This document shows, in pieces, positions 34,927 to 42,244 of a stretch of DNA of 64,000 nucleotides. Numbering within the stretch: the first letter of the stretch is position 1; each line of letters opens with the position of its first letter. Below the pieces are notes generated by a model. It worked only from the letters and a program-made list of their open reading frames with translations, did no database searches and had not been told where the DNA came from. The translations under genes and the position numbers were made by a program. Source of the stretch: Kitasatospora sp. A2-31 (GTDB taxonomy: Bacteria; Actinomycetota; Actinomycetes; Streptomycetales; Streptomycetaceae); the NCBI RefSeq assembly GCF_022288725.1, contig NZ_JAKNTA010000006.1, positions 336,617 to 400,616 of the forward strand, in the 5' to 3' direction.

Positions 34927-35781
34927 TCAGACGCCGGCGCGGCGCTCGGCCGCCTCGACGATGTTGTTGAGCAGCATCGCGCGGGTCATCGGGCCCACGC
35001 CGCCGGGGTTGGGGGAGATCCAGCCGGCCACCTCGGCCACGCCCGGGTGGACGTCGCCGACGATCTTGCCCTCGCTGCGGCTGACGCCGACGTCCAGCAC
35101 GGCCGCGCCCGGCTTGACGTCCTCCGGCTTGACCAGGTGCGGCACGCCCGCGGCGGCCACGACGATGTCGGCCTTGCGCAGGTGGTAGCCGAGGTCCCGG
35201 GTGCCGGTGTGGCAGAGGGTGACGGTGGCGTTCTCGCTGCGGCGGGTGAGCAGCAGGCCGATCGAACGGCCGACGGTGACGCCGCGGCCGATCACGACCA
35301 CCTCGGCGCCGTTGATCTCGACGTCGTGGCGGCGCAGCAGCTCGACGATGCCCAGCGGGGTGCAGGGCAGCGGGCCCTCGATGCCGAGCGCGAGGCGGCC
35401 GAGCGAGGTCGGGTGCAGGCCGTCGGCGTCCTTGTCCGGGTCCATCAGCTCCAGGACCGGGTTCTGGTCGAGGCCCTTGGGCAGCGGGAGCTGGACGATG
35501 TAGCCGGTGCAGGCCGGGTCGGCGTTCAGCTCGCGGACGACGTTCTCGACGTCCTCCTGGGTGGCGGTGGCGGGCAGTTCGCGCTGGATCGAGGCGATGC
35601 CGACCTCCGCGCAGTCCCGGTGCTTGCCGTTGACGTACCAGCGGCTGCCCGGGTCGTCGCCGACCAGGACGGTGCCGAGGCCGGGCGTGACACCCTTCGC
35701 CTTGAGGGCCGCCACGCGGGCGGCGAGTTCGGACTTGATCGCGGCCGCGGTGGCCTTGCCATCGAGAATCTGGGCAGTCAT
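34927..35781 (-). CDS. folD: Methylene-THF dehydrogenase/cyclohydrolase FolD
   Basis: Bifunctional enzyme interconverting 5,10-methylene- and 10-formyl-tetrahydrofolate, which supplies the formyl groups used by PurN and PurH encoded nearby. It is 284 aa. The catalytic lysine is in YVNGKHRDCAEVGI, the substrate segment QLPLPKGLD follows, then the NADP-binding GRGVTVGRSIGLLL and the late NPGGVGPMT loop. The ATG at 35779-35781 has a GGGAGAATGGGG stretch upstream; longer in-frame extensions are arginine-rich shadow sequence. Confidence 0.96.
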   Translation of the reverse strand: MTAQILDGKATAAAIKSELAARVAALKAKGVTPGLGTVLVGDDPGSRWYVNGKHRDCAEVGIASIQRELPATATQEDVENVVRELNADPACTGYIVQLPLPKGLDQNPVLELMDPDKDADGLHPTSLGRLALGIEGPLPCTPLGIVELLRRHDVEINGAEVVVIGRGVTVGRSIGLLLTRRSENATVTLCHTGTRDLGYHLRKADIVVAAAGVPHLVKPEDVKPGAAVLDVGVSRSEGKIVGDVHPGVAEVAGWISPNPGGVGPMTRAMLLNNIVEAAERRAGV

Positions 35782-36325
35782 GACCCCATTCTCCCGGATC
35801 GCCGCAAGCTTCCGCGCCAGCCCCGGTGCCACCCCCGCGGAGGTCCGGTTCGCGGCCGCCCGCCGGGCCGGGAAGCGGCCGCGAAGGGTCCCGGAGCGTC
35901 CGGCCCACGTTGCGGTTGCGCCACAGTCCGGTCCGGTGCGCGAACGCGGCTGGACAGGGCCGGGTTGTCGGGTTGACGATAAGCGGGCATTCCCTGCCGC
36001 ATCCGGCCCGGTGACGGGCCGACGGACACACCGGCGGGGCGTACCCGGGGGAAGAACAGAGTGAGCCGACCACACCAGACCGTGCCGCCCGACCGCCACG
36101 GCGGGGTGCCGCCGTGCCCGCAGCCCTGGTTGCCGCCGTCCGCACCGAGGCCCTCGTTCCCTCGCTTCCCACGGCTCTGAGCCGGCCGGCGGGCGCCGCT
36201 TCCTGCGCGCCCTCTTCGTCACCGCGCTCCGCCACCCTCCCGAGCGACCGCAGGCTCGACCGGCGGTCCGTTCCGGGTCCCGTGCCGTCCCGCCACCAGT
36301 CCCCACATCCTGCCCGGAGGCATCG
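35782..36325. other. Intergenic region folD / RDD gene
   Basis: About 540 bp between divergent genes. It should contain both promoters. A TTGACG at 35973-35978 (plus strand) is a possible -35, but I see no matching -10. A 39-codon frame beginning with GTG at 36061 is not convincing. The rest is GC-rich and featureless to the eye. Confidence 0.4.
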
Positions 36326-37072
36326 ATGAGTTACCCGCCCGACCCGAACAACCCGTACGGCCAGCAGCCGCCGCCGCAGGGCTACGGCTACCCGCAGCAG
36401 GCCCCGCCGGCGGCCGGCTACGGCTACCCGCAGCAGCCGCCGCAGGCTCCGGCCTACGGCGTCCCGCAGCAGCAGGCGTACGGGTACACGCCGATGCCGG
36501 GCACCCTCCAGGCGAACAACGGCTACATCAACCTTCACCACCTCGGCGCGGTGAAGCTCGCCACCATGGGCCAGCGGTTCCTGGCCCGCCTGATCGACGG
36601 TCTCGCGATCGGCGCGATCGTCGCACTGGTGATGGCGCTCGGCCTGGCCAGCGCTCTGGGCATCGCCAAGGACCAGAAGGACTGCAGCAGCCTGTACTCG
36701 TACGGCGGCTCCAACTCCGCGTACTACGACTGCCTGAACAGCAACAACGAGGCCGCCGCCGGCTTCTTCGTCACCATGATGATCATGGTCGGCGTGCTCT
36801 CGCTGTTCAACCTGCTCTACGAGTGGCTGATGGTCTCGTTCGCGGGCGCCACTCTCGGCAAGATGGCCATGGGCCTGCGCGTGGTCAAGGAGAGCACCGG
36901 CCAGGTCCCCGGCCTCGGCGGCGGCTTCATCCGCTTCATCATCCCGATCGTCGGCGCCTTCCTCTGCTACATCGGTGCCGCGCTGGTCTACCTGTCGCCG
37001 TTCTTCGACAACTCCGGCAAGCTGCAGGGCTGGCACGACCGTGCCGCCGGCACGCTGGTGATCAAGAAGTAG
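36326..37072 (+). CDS. RDD family membrane protein
   Basis: 248-aa membrane protein. The first 60 residues are a Pro/Gln/Tyr-rich repeat region (units like GYGYPQQ), presumably cytoplasmic and disordered. An RDD domain follows, with RFLARLIDGLAIGAIVALVM, a second helix FFVTMMIMVGVLSLFNLLYEWL and the ATLGKMAMGLRVV loop, then a helix near IIPIVGAFLCYIGAALVYL. The arginine-aspartate pairs that name the family are in LARLIDG and GWHDRAAGT. The ATG at 36326 has CCGGAGG upstream. The function is unknown, with transport or ion homeostasis proposed for some members. Confidence 0.88.
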   Translation: MSYPPDPNNPYGQQPPPQGYGYPQQAPPAAGYGYPQQPPQAPAYGVPQQQAYGYTPMPGTLQANNGYINLHHLGAVKLATMGQRFLARLIDGLAIGAIVALVMALGLASALGIAKDQKDCSSLYSYGGSNSAYYDCLNSNNEAAAGFFVTMMIMVGVLSLFNLLYEWLMVSFAGATLGKMAMGLRVVKESTGQVPGLGGGFIRFIIPIVGAFLCYIGAALVYLSPFFDNSGKLQGWHDRAAGTLVIKK

Positions 37073-37087
37073 CGGTTCCCGCGCGCA

Positions 37088-37134
37088 CGACGGAGCGGCC
37101 CGGCCCCCGCGGAGGGGGCCGGGCCGCTCCGTCG
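37088..37134. terminator. Bidirectional terminator, RDD gene / purH
   Basis: Perfect 21-bp stem (37088-37108 against 37114-37134) with a GCGGA loop, between convergent genes. Confidence 0.92.
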
Positions 37135-37139
37135 TCGCG

Positions 37140-38717
37140 TCAGTGGAAGAAGTGGCGGGTGCCGGTGAAGTACATCGTCACGCCGGCCGCGGCGGCGGCC
37201 GCGACGACCTCCTCGTCACGGATCGAACCGCCGGGCTGGACCACGGCCTTGACGCCGCCGTCGATCAGGATCTGCAGGCCGTCGGCGAACGGGAAGAACG
37301 CGTCGGAGGCCGCGTACGAGCCCTTGGCCCGCTCGCCGGCCCGCTCGACCGCGAGCTTCGCCGAGTCGACCCGGTTGACCTGGCCCATGCCGACGCCCAC
37401 CGAGGCACCGCCCTTGGCCAGCAGGATCGCGTTGGACTTGACGGCCCGGCAGGCCCGCCAGGCGAACGCCAGCTCGGCCAGCTCGGCCTCGGACAGCGCC
37501 TCACCGGTGGCCAGCGTCCAGGTCGCCGGGTCGTCGCCCTCGGCGTGCACCCGGTCGGTCTCCTGCAGCAGCACGCCGCCGGAGATGGGGCGCAGTTCCC
37601 GGCGGTTGGCCGGCGCCTCGGGGGCGAGCAGCACCCGCAGGTTCTTCTTCCGGGCCAGCACCTCGACGGCGCCGTCCTCGTAGCCCGGGGCCACGACGAC
37701 CTCGGTGAAGATCGGGGCGATCTGCTCGGCCAGCTCGACGGTGACCGGGCGGTTGACCGCGATCACGCCGCCGTACGCGGAGACCGGGTCGCACTCGTGC
37801 GCCTTGCGGTGCGCCTCGGCGACGTCGGCGCCGGTCGCGATGCCGCACGGGTTGGCGTGCTTGATGATCGCGACGGCCGGCTCGGCGTGGTCGTACGCGG
37901 CGCGGCGGGCGGCGTCGGTGTCGACGTAGTTGTTGTACGACATCTCCTTGCCGTGCAGCTGCTCCGCACCCGCCAGGCCGCCGGTGCCGTCGACGTACAG
38001 CGCGGCGCCCTGGTGCGGGTTCTCGCCGTAGCGCAGGACGTTCTGGCGCTCGTAGGTGCCGCCCAGGAACTCCGGGAACCGCTCGTCGCTCGGCGCGTAG
38101 CCGGCCTCGAACCAGGAGGCGACCGCGACGTCGTACGCGGCGGTGTGGGCGAACGCGGCACCGGCCAGGCGCTTGCGGGTGGCGAGGTCGAAGCCGCCCT
38201 CCTGGACGGCCTTCAGCACGTCGCCGTAGCGGGCCGGGTCGACCACGACGGCCACCGACGGGTGGTTCTTGGCGGCGGCGCGGACCATGCTCGGGCCGCC
38301 GATGTCGATCTGCTCGACGCACTCGTCCGGGGTGGCGCCGGAGGCGACGGTGGCCTTGAACGGGTAGAGGTTCACGACGACCAGGTCGAAGGGCTCGACG
38401 CCCAGCTCGGCCAGCTGCGCGCGGTGCGACTCCAGGCGCAGGTCGGCGAGCACGCCGGCGTGCACGCGGGGGTGCAGCGTCTTCACGCGCCCGTCCAGGC
38501 ACTCCGGGAAGCCGGTCAGCTCGGAGACCTCGGTCACCGGCACGCCGGCGGCGGCGATCCGGCCGGCGGTGGAGCCGGTGGAGACGATCGCGACCCCGGC
38601 GGCGTGCAGGCCCTGGGCCAGCTCCTCCAGACCGGTCTTGTCGTACACGCTGATCAGCGCGCGACGGATCGGACGGATGTTCTCGGAGACAGGGGGGGTG
38701 GTGGAGCTGGCACTCAT
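37140..38717 (-). CDS. purH: AICAR transformylase/IMP cyclohydrolase
   Basis: Catalyses the last two steps of IMP synthesis, 525 aa. The N-terminal MGS-like cyclohydrolase domain (ALISVYDKTGLEEL; STGSTAGRI; VKTLHPRVHAG) spans about residues 15-150. The transformylase domain carries the catalytic Lys-His in IKHANPCGIATG and a late GSIRDEEVVAAAAAAG. The ATG at 38715-38717 overlaps the purN stop as ATGA, giving tight coupling. It uses 10-formyl-THF, which FolD can supply. It ends at a bidirectional terminator. Confidence 0.97.
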   Translation of the reverse strand: MSASSTTPPVSENIRPIRRALISVYDKTGLEELAQGLHAAGVAIVSTGSTAGRIAAAGVPVTEVSELTGFPECLDGRVKTLHPRVHAGVLADLRLESHRAQLAELGVEPFDLVVVNLYPFKATVASGATPDECVEQIDIGGPSMVRAAAKNHPSVAVVVDPARYGDVLKAVQEGGFDLATRKRLAGAAFAHTAAYDVAVASWFEAGYAPSDERFPEFLGGTYERQNVLRYGENPHQGAALYVDGTGGLAGAEQLHGKEMSYNNYVDTDAARRAAYDHAEPAVAIIKHANPCGIATGADVAEAHRKAHECDPVSAYGGVIAVNRPVTVELAEQIAPIFTEVVVAPGYEDGAVEVLARKKNLRVLLAPEAPANRRELRPISGGVLLQETDRVHAEGDDPATWTLATGEALSEAELAELAFAWRACRAVKSNAILLAKGGASVGVGMGQVNRVDSAKLAVERAGERAKGSYAASDAFFPFADGLQILIDGGVKAVVQPGGSIRDEEVVAAAAAAGVTMYFTGTRHFFH

Positions 38718-39373
38718 GCCGGGATCCATACCTTTCGGTCCTCGATGCGGTGACCCTCGCGGGCCAGCCGGCCCACGACGTCGACGAGCAGCTTGCGCTC
38801 GACAGTCTTGATGCGCTCGTGCAGCGCGTCGCCGCCATCGGCGTGGTCGGCGTCGACGACCTCGACGACGCCCTGCGCGATGATCGGCCCGGTGTCCACG
38901 CCGGAGTCGACCAGGTGGACGGTGCAGCCGGTGACCTTCACCCCGTAGGCGAGCGCGTCGGTGACGCCGTGGGCACCGGGGAAGGAGGGCAGCAGTGCGG
39001 GGTGGGTGTTGACGATCCGTCCGGCGAACGCGGCGACGAACGCGGGGCCGAGGATCTTCATGAAGCCGGCGGTGACCACCAGGTCCGGCTCGTACGCGGC
39101 GACGGAGGCGGTCAGGGCGCGGTCCCAGTCGGCACGGTCGGCGTGGTCCTTCACCCGGTGCACGAAGACCGGGAGGCCGGCGCGCTCGGCGCGCTCCAGG
39201 CCGGCGATGCCGTCGCGGTCCGCTCCGACGGCGAGGATCCGTGCACCGAAGGCCGGGTCGGCGGCGGCGTCGATCAGCGCCTGCAGATTGGTGCCGGAGC
39301 CGGAGACCAGCACCACCAGGCGGGCCGGTCCGGGCGTGCGGGGCGGGAAGAGCTGAGCGGGGGCGGCGGCCAC
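38714..39373 (-). CDS. purN: Phosphoribosylglycinamide formyltransferase
   Basis: Adds a formyl group to GAR in purine synthesis, 219 aa. LVVLVSGSGTNLQALID opens the Rossmann-like domain. The catalytic Asn-His are in VNTHPALLPSFPG and the Asp in VDSGVDTGPI, all intact. The start is GTG at 39371-39373, with GGAGAATCGCGCA upstream. It is the first gene of purNH. The upstream gap contains a palindrome shared with the nucleoside operon. Confidence 0.95.
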   Translation of the reverse strand: MAAAPAQLFPPRTPGPARLVVLVSGSGTNLQALIDAAADPAFGARILAVGADRDGIAGLERAERAGLPVFVHRVKDHADRADWDRALTASVAAYEPDLVVTAGFMKILGPAFVAAFAGRIVNTHPALLPSFPGAHGVTDALAYGVKVTGCTVHLVDSGVDTGPIIAQGVVEVVDADHADGGDALHERIKTVERKLLVDVVGRLAREGHRIEDRKVWIPA

Positions 39374-39730
39374 TGCGCGATTCTCCGTAGGTCGGGCGCC
39401 GCCCGCTGGTACGTCCACCGGCGGTGGGGCCACTACGAACGGCAGGTCGAGCGAGGGGGAACACCAGGAGAACCCGCCACGACGCGGGCCCCGGGGAACC
39501 TCTGTGAGCTGCTGACCGTCACCACGATAACGGCTGGTCGGACGGCCTCTGAAACGGCCTGCGGGCGCTACGCGCGTAGTTGAGACGGGGATCTCCTCCC
39601 GCCCGCCGGGCCCGTCGGCGCCGGGCGCCCGAGCGGGTGTCCCGGCCCGGTGACAGGCCGCAGGGCTGCCCCGGCACGGCTGCGGGATCATAGGGTGGCG
39701 CGGGCGTCCGCCCCACCGACCGAGTAAGGA
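39374..39730. promoter_or_regulatory. Intergenic region purN / DUF4190-like gene
   Basis: About 357 bp between divergent genes. It contains the 12-bp palindrome at 39568-39579 and several short GC-rich inverted repeats. I searched by eye for a ZTP (pfl) riboswitch ahead of purN and did not find its conserved cores. Confidence 0.45.
39568..39579. promoter_or_regulatory. CTACGCGCGTAG palindrome, site 3
   Basis: Perfect 12-bp palindrome about 195 bp upstream of purN and 152 bp upstream of the divergent gene. It shares CTACGCGCGTA with site 1 and ACGCGCGT with site 2. Confidence 0.4.
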
Positions 39731-40387
39731 ATGGCTGAAACCATGAGCAGCGGTGACGACACCGGCGAGCGCAACCCCTTCGCGCCGCCGCCGGCGGATG
39801 CCCCGGACCAGCCGTGGCGGCCGCGCAACCCCCGGCCCACCGGCGGATCGGAGCCGTCCGACGGCGAGGGCGGTCCCGAGGAGCGCCCGCAGGTCCCGCC
39901 GCCGCACCCGTGGAGCCCGGGTTACCAGGGCGGCGGCTGGCACCCGCGGCCCCCGGCCCCGCAGCCGCCCCGCCTCGACCCGAACGACCCGGCGCAGCGC
40001 AAGGCCCGGAACGCCGCGCTGGCCGGCATCGCCTCGCTGATCTGCGCGCTGGCCGCGCTGCACTACGTGGCCCTGTTCGTCGGCGCGCTCGCCGTCGCCT
40101 GGGGCATCGGCGCGATGCGCGCCCCGAAGCCGGCCGCGAGTGCCACCGGGGGCGCACCCACCGCGGCGGTCGAGCCCGGCGCGCCGAACCCCCTCACCCC
40201 GGCGGCGCTCGCCGGGGTGCTGACCGGTGCGATGACCGTGGTCTTCGTGACCTCGGCGATCGGGCTCAGCCTCTACTACAACGACTACGTCACCTGCGTC
40301 CGGGACTCGCTCACCACGACCGGTGCGGACAACTGCGAGCGGCTCGCGCCCAAGTGGTACGTGGACGTGACCCGGCAGAGCGAGTAG
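39731..40387 (+). CDS. DUF4190-like two-helix membrane protein
   Basis: 218-aa membrane protein. The first 90 residues are proline-rich and disordered (FAPPPADAPDQPWRPRNPRP). Two helices follow (AALAGIASLICALAALHYVALFVGALAVAWGIGAM and LAGVLTGAMTVVFVTSAIGLSLYY) in the pattern of DUF4190-like proteins, then a polar extracellular tail with two cysteines (DYVTCVRDSLTTTGADNCERL). The ATG is at 39731; a second ATG four codons later is possible. It is divergent from purN. The function is unknown. Confidence 0.82.
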   Translation: MAETMSSGDDTGERNPFAPPPADAPDQPWRPRNPRPTGGSEPSDGEGGPEERPQVPPPHPWSPGYQGGGWHPRPPAPQPPRLDPNDPAQRKARNAALAGIASLICALAALHYVALFVGALAVAWGIGAMRAPKPAASATGGAPTAAVEPGAPNPLTPAALAGVLTGAMTVVFVTSAIGLSLYYNDYVTCVRDSLTTTGADNCERLAPKWYVDVTRQSE

Positions 40388-40419
40388 TCCCGCCCGGTCC
40401 GCCGCCGGTCGGTGTCGGG

Positions 40420-40483
40420 CCCGGCCGGCGTCGGACCTCAGTCGGTGCCCGGCCGGCGTCGGACCTCAGTCGGTGCCCGGCCG
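40420..40483. repeat. 28-bp tandem duplication at end of DUF6350 gene
   Basis: A 28-bp unit beginning CCCGGCCGGCGTCGG is perfectly repeated at 40420-40447 and 40448-40475, with 8 bp of a third copy. The second copy contains the stop codon of the DUF6350 gene (40466-40468), and the first carries an identical unused stop context. Confidence 0.9.
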
Positions 40484-42118
40484 CTCGCGGGCGGGGGCGG
40501 CGGGGGCCGTCGACCGGGCGGGCGGCCCGGACGGTCCGTCCGGGCCGTCGACGGCGTCCGGAGCCGTCGGCGCGCCGCTCAGCCACAGGACGAGCACGTA
40601 GGCGCGGGACCGCAACCAGAGCCCGCTCCGGCGGGCCCGGCCGGTGAGGGTGACGACGAACCGGCCGACGGTGCCGACCGGCCGGGGCGCCGCCCCGGTC
40701 CCCTCCCCGGTCGCCCCGGTCGCCTTCCCCGCCGCCTCCCCGGCCAGCGCGCGGGACCGGGCGAGCAGGGCTCCCGGCACCGCCACCGCGGCCACCCAGC
40801 CGGCCGCCGCCAGACCCGTCCGCCACGGCACCGGACCGAGCTCGGCCATCCGGCCGCCGGCCAGCGCCCCGCCGGCGAGCCAGCCGAGCCCCATGGCGGC
40901 CGCACCGGTCAGCAGCGCCGCCACCAGGACTGCGACGGCGGTCGCCACCGGGTGCCACGGCCCGGTGGCGGCGGCCGACGGCTCGGCCGGGTCCGGCTCG
41001 TCCAGGCCGTAGTCCTCGAAGCTCCCGCCCTCCGGGCGGAGCCCGTCCCCGCCGCGCACCTCCGGCTCCCCGGCGTACGGCCACCGCGGGCCGGCCGCCG
41101 CCCGGCCCAGCACCAGGGCCGGAACCACCCCGGCCAGCGCCGGCAGCGTGCAGGCCGCGAGCCGCCAGCCGCCGGCTCCCGGCTCCGCCACCAGCGCGAA
41201 CAGCGGGAAGTCCGGCACCGGCCCGAGCACCGCCCCGGCCGGTGCCACGAGCGTCCCCTCGCCCACCGCGAACCCAGGGCCGAGCGCGTACGCCGCGCCC
41301 CAGACCACCGCGTTCGGCAGCACCGCCAGGCTGAGCAGCAGCAGCCCGGCCACCGCGGCCGGACCGCGGGCCAGCACGGCCGCCGCCGGCCCGGCGCCGT
41401 CCACCGCCGCCAGCACCGCCGCCACCGCGACCACCAGCGCGCCCGCCGCCGTCAGCCCCGCTCCGGCCGCCAGCGCGGCCGCCCGGACCGCCGGCGCTCC
41501 CCCGTCGGGCCGCGCCCACCCCGGCACCCGGTCCAGCCACCGCCGCCAGTGCCCCGGCCACCCCGGGCCGGCCGACCCGCCACCGGGCCCGGGCCGGCGG
41601 ACGGCCCGCGCACCCGAGCGCGTCGCCACGGCGGCCAGCGCCGCCACCACCAGGACGTCCGGCAGCACCCGGGCCCGGAACGGTCCGGGGCCCGCGCACT
41701 GGGCCACCACCGCGCCCGCCACCGCGCAGTAGCCGCACCACACCGCCCACGGCCCGCCCCAGCGCGGCCGCGGCCCGCTCCGGGCCGCCACCCGGGCGCC
41801 GGCCCGGCGGAGCTGGACCACCGCGAGCAGGCCGAGCAGCAGCGGGGTGACGGTCAGCGGGGCCTGCGCGGCACCGCGCAGGACCGGGGCACCGTGTCCG
41901 AGCAGCCAGAGCGCACCGGCGAGGCGGAGCGCTCCGGCCGCACCGTCGTCCGCGTACGGGGTCACCACCCAGAGCGCGAGCACCGGAACGGCGACCGCCG
42001 CCAGCCCGAGCAGCGCCGCCCGCGCCCCGGTGAGCAGGTCGGCCAGGACGGGCCTGGCCCCCAGTTCACCCGGTACTTCCACGATCGGACGGCCCATCAG
42101 CTGCGTCATGCGCCTCAT
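40466..42118 (-). CDS. DUF6350 (PerM-like) membrane protein
   Basis: About 550-aa polytopic membrane protein, largely Ala/Gly/Leu/Val, with roughly ten transmembrane helices and a proline/alanine-rich charged C-terminal tail of about 100 residues. It matches the actinobacterial DUF6350 family, usually encoded next to purN/purH and annotated as PerM-like with a suspected cell-division role. The start is ambiguous: ATG at 42116-42118 (MRRMTQLMGR), at 42107-42109 preceded by GAGG, or at 42139. It is divergent from the LuxR-type gene across an AT-richer 126-bp gap. Confidence 0.8.
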   Translation of the reverse strand: MRRMTQLMGRPIVEVPGELGARPVLADLLTGARAALLGLAAVAVPVLALWVVTPYADDGAAGALRLAGALWLLGHGAPVLRGAAQAPLTVTPLLLGLLAVVQLRRAGARVAARSGPRPRWGGPWAVWCGYCAVAGAVVAQCAGPGPFRARVLPDVLVVAALAAVATRSGARAVRRPGPGGGSAGPGWPGHWRRWLDRVPGWARPDGGAPAVRAAALAAGAGLTAAGALVVAVAAVLAAVDGAGPAAAVLARGPAAVAGLLLLSLAVLPNAVVWGAAYALGPGFAVGEGTLVAPAGAVLGPVPDFPLFALVAEPGAGGWRLAACTLPALAGVVPALVLGRAAAGPRWPYAGEPEVRGGDGLRPEGGSFEDYGLDEPDPAEPSAAATGPWHPVATAVAVLVAALLTGAAAMGLGWLAGGALAGGRMAELGPVPWRTGLAAAGWVAAVAVPGALLARSRALAGEAAGKATGATGEGTGAAPRPVGTVGRFVVTLTGRARRSGLWLRSRAYVLVLWLSGAPTAPDAVDGPDGPSGPPARSTAPAAPARERPGTD

Positions 42119-42244
42119 GGTGCCAAGGCGACTCGCCATGCTTCGTGAAGAGGCAAACCGCCGTCGTGTCCCAGATTATTGGCTTATGCGCATTTTCGGA
42201 CCCGGCCCGCTCGCTGCGGCCCCCACCCCGGCCCGGAGTGTCTG

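Noticed and set aside
36061..36180. 39-residue frame starting with GTG upstream of the RDD gene
   Set aside because: It has a weak purine-rich stretch upstream but a proline-rich, unrecognisable product and no sign of selection visible by eye.
39374..39600. ZTP (pfl) riboswitch ahead of purN
   Set aside because: The conserved pseudoknot cores expected of that riboswitch are not found on the minus strand in this stretch.
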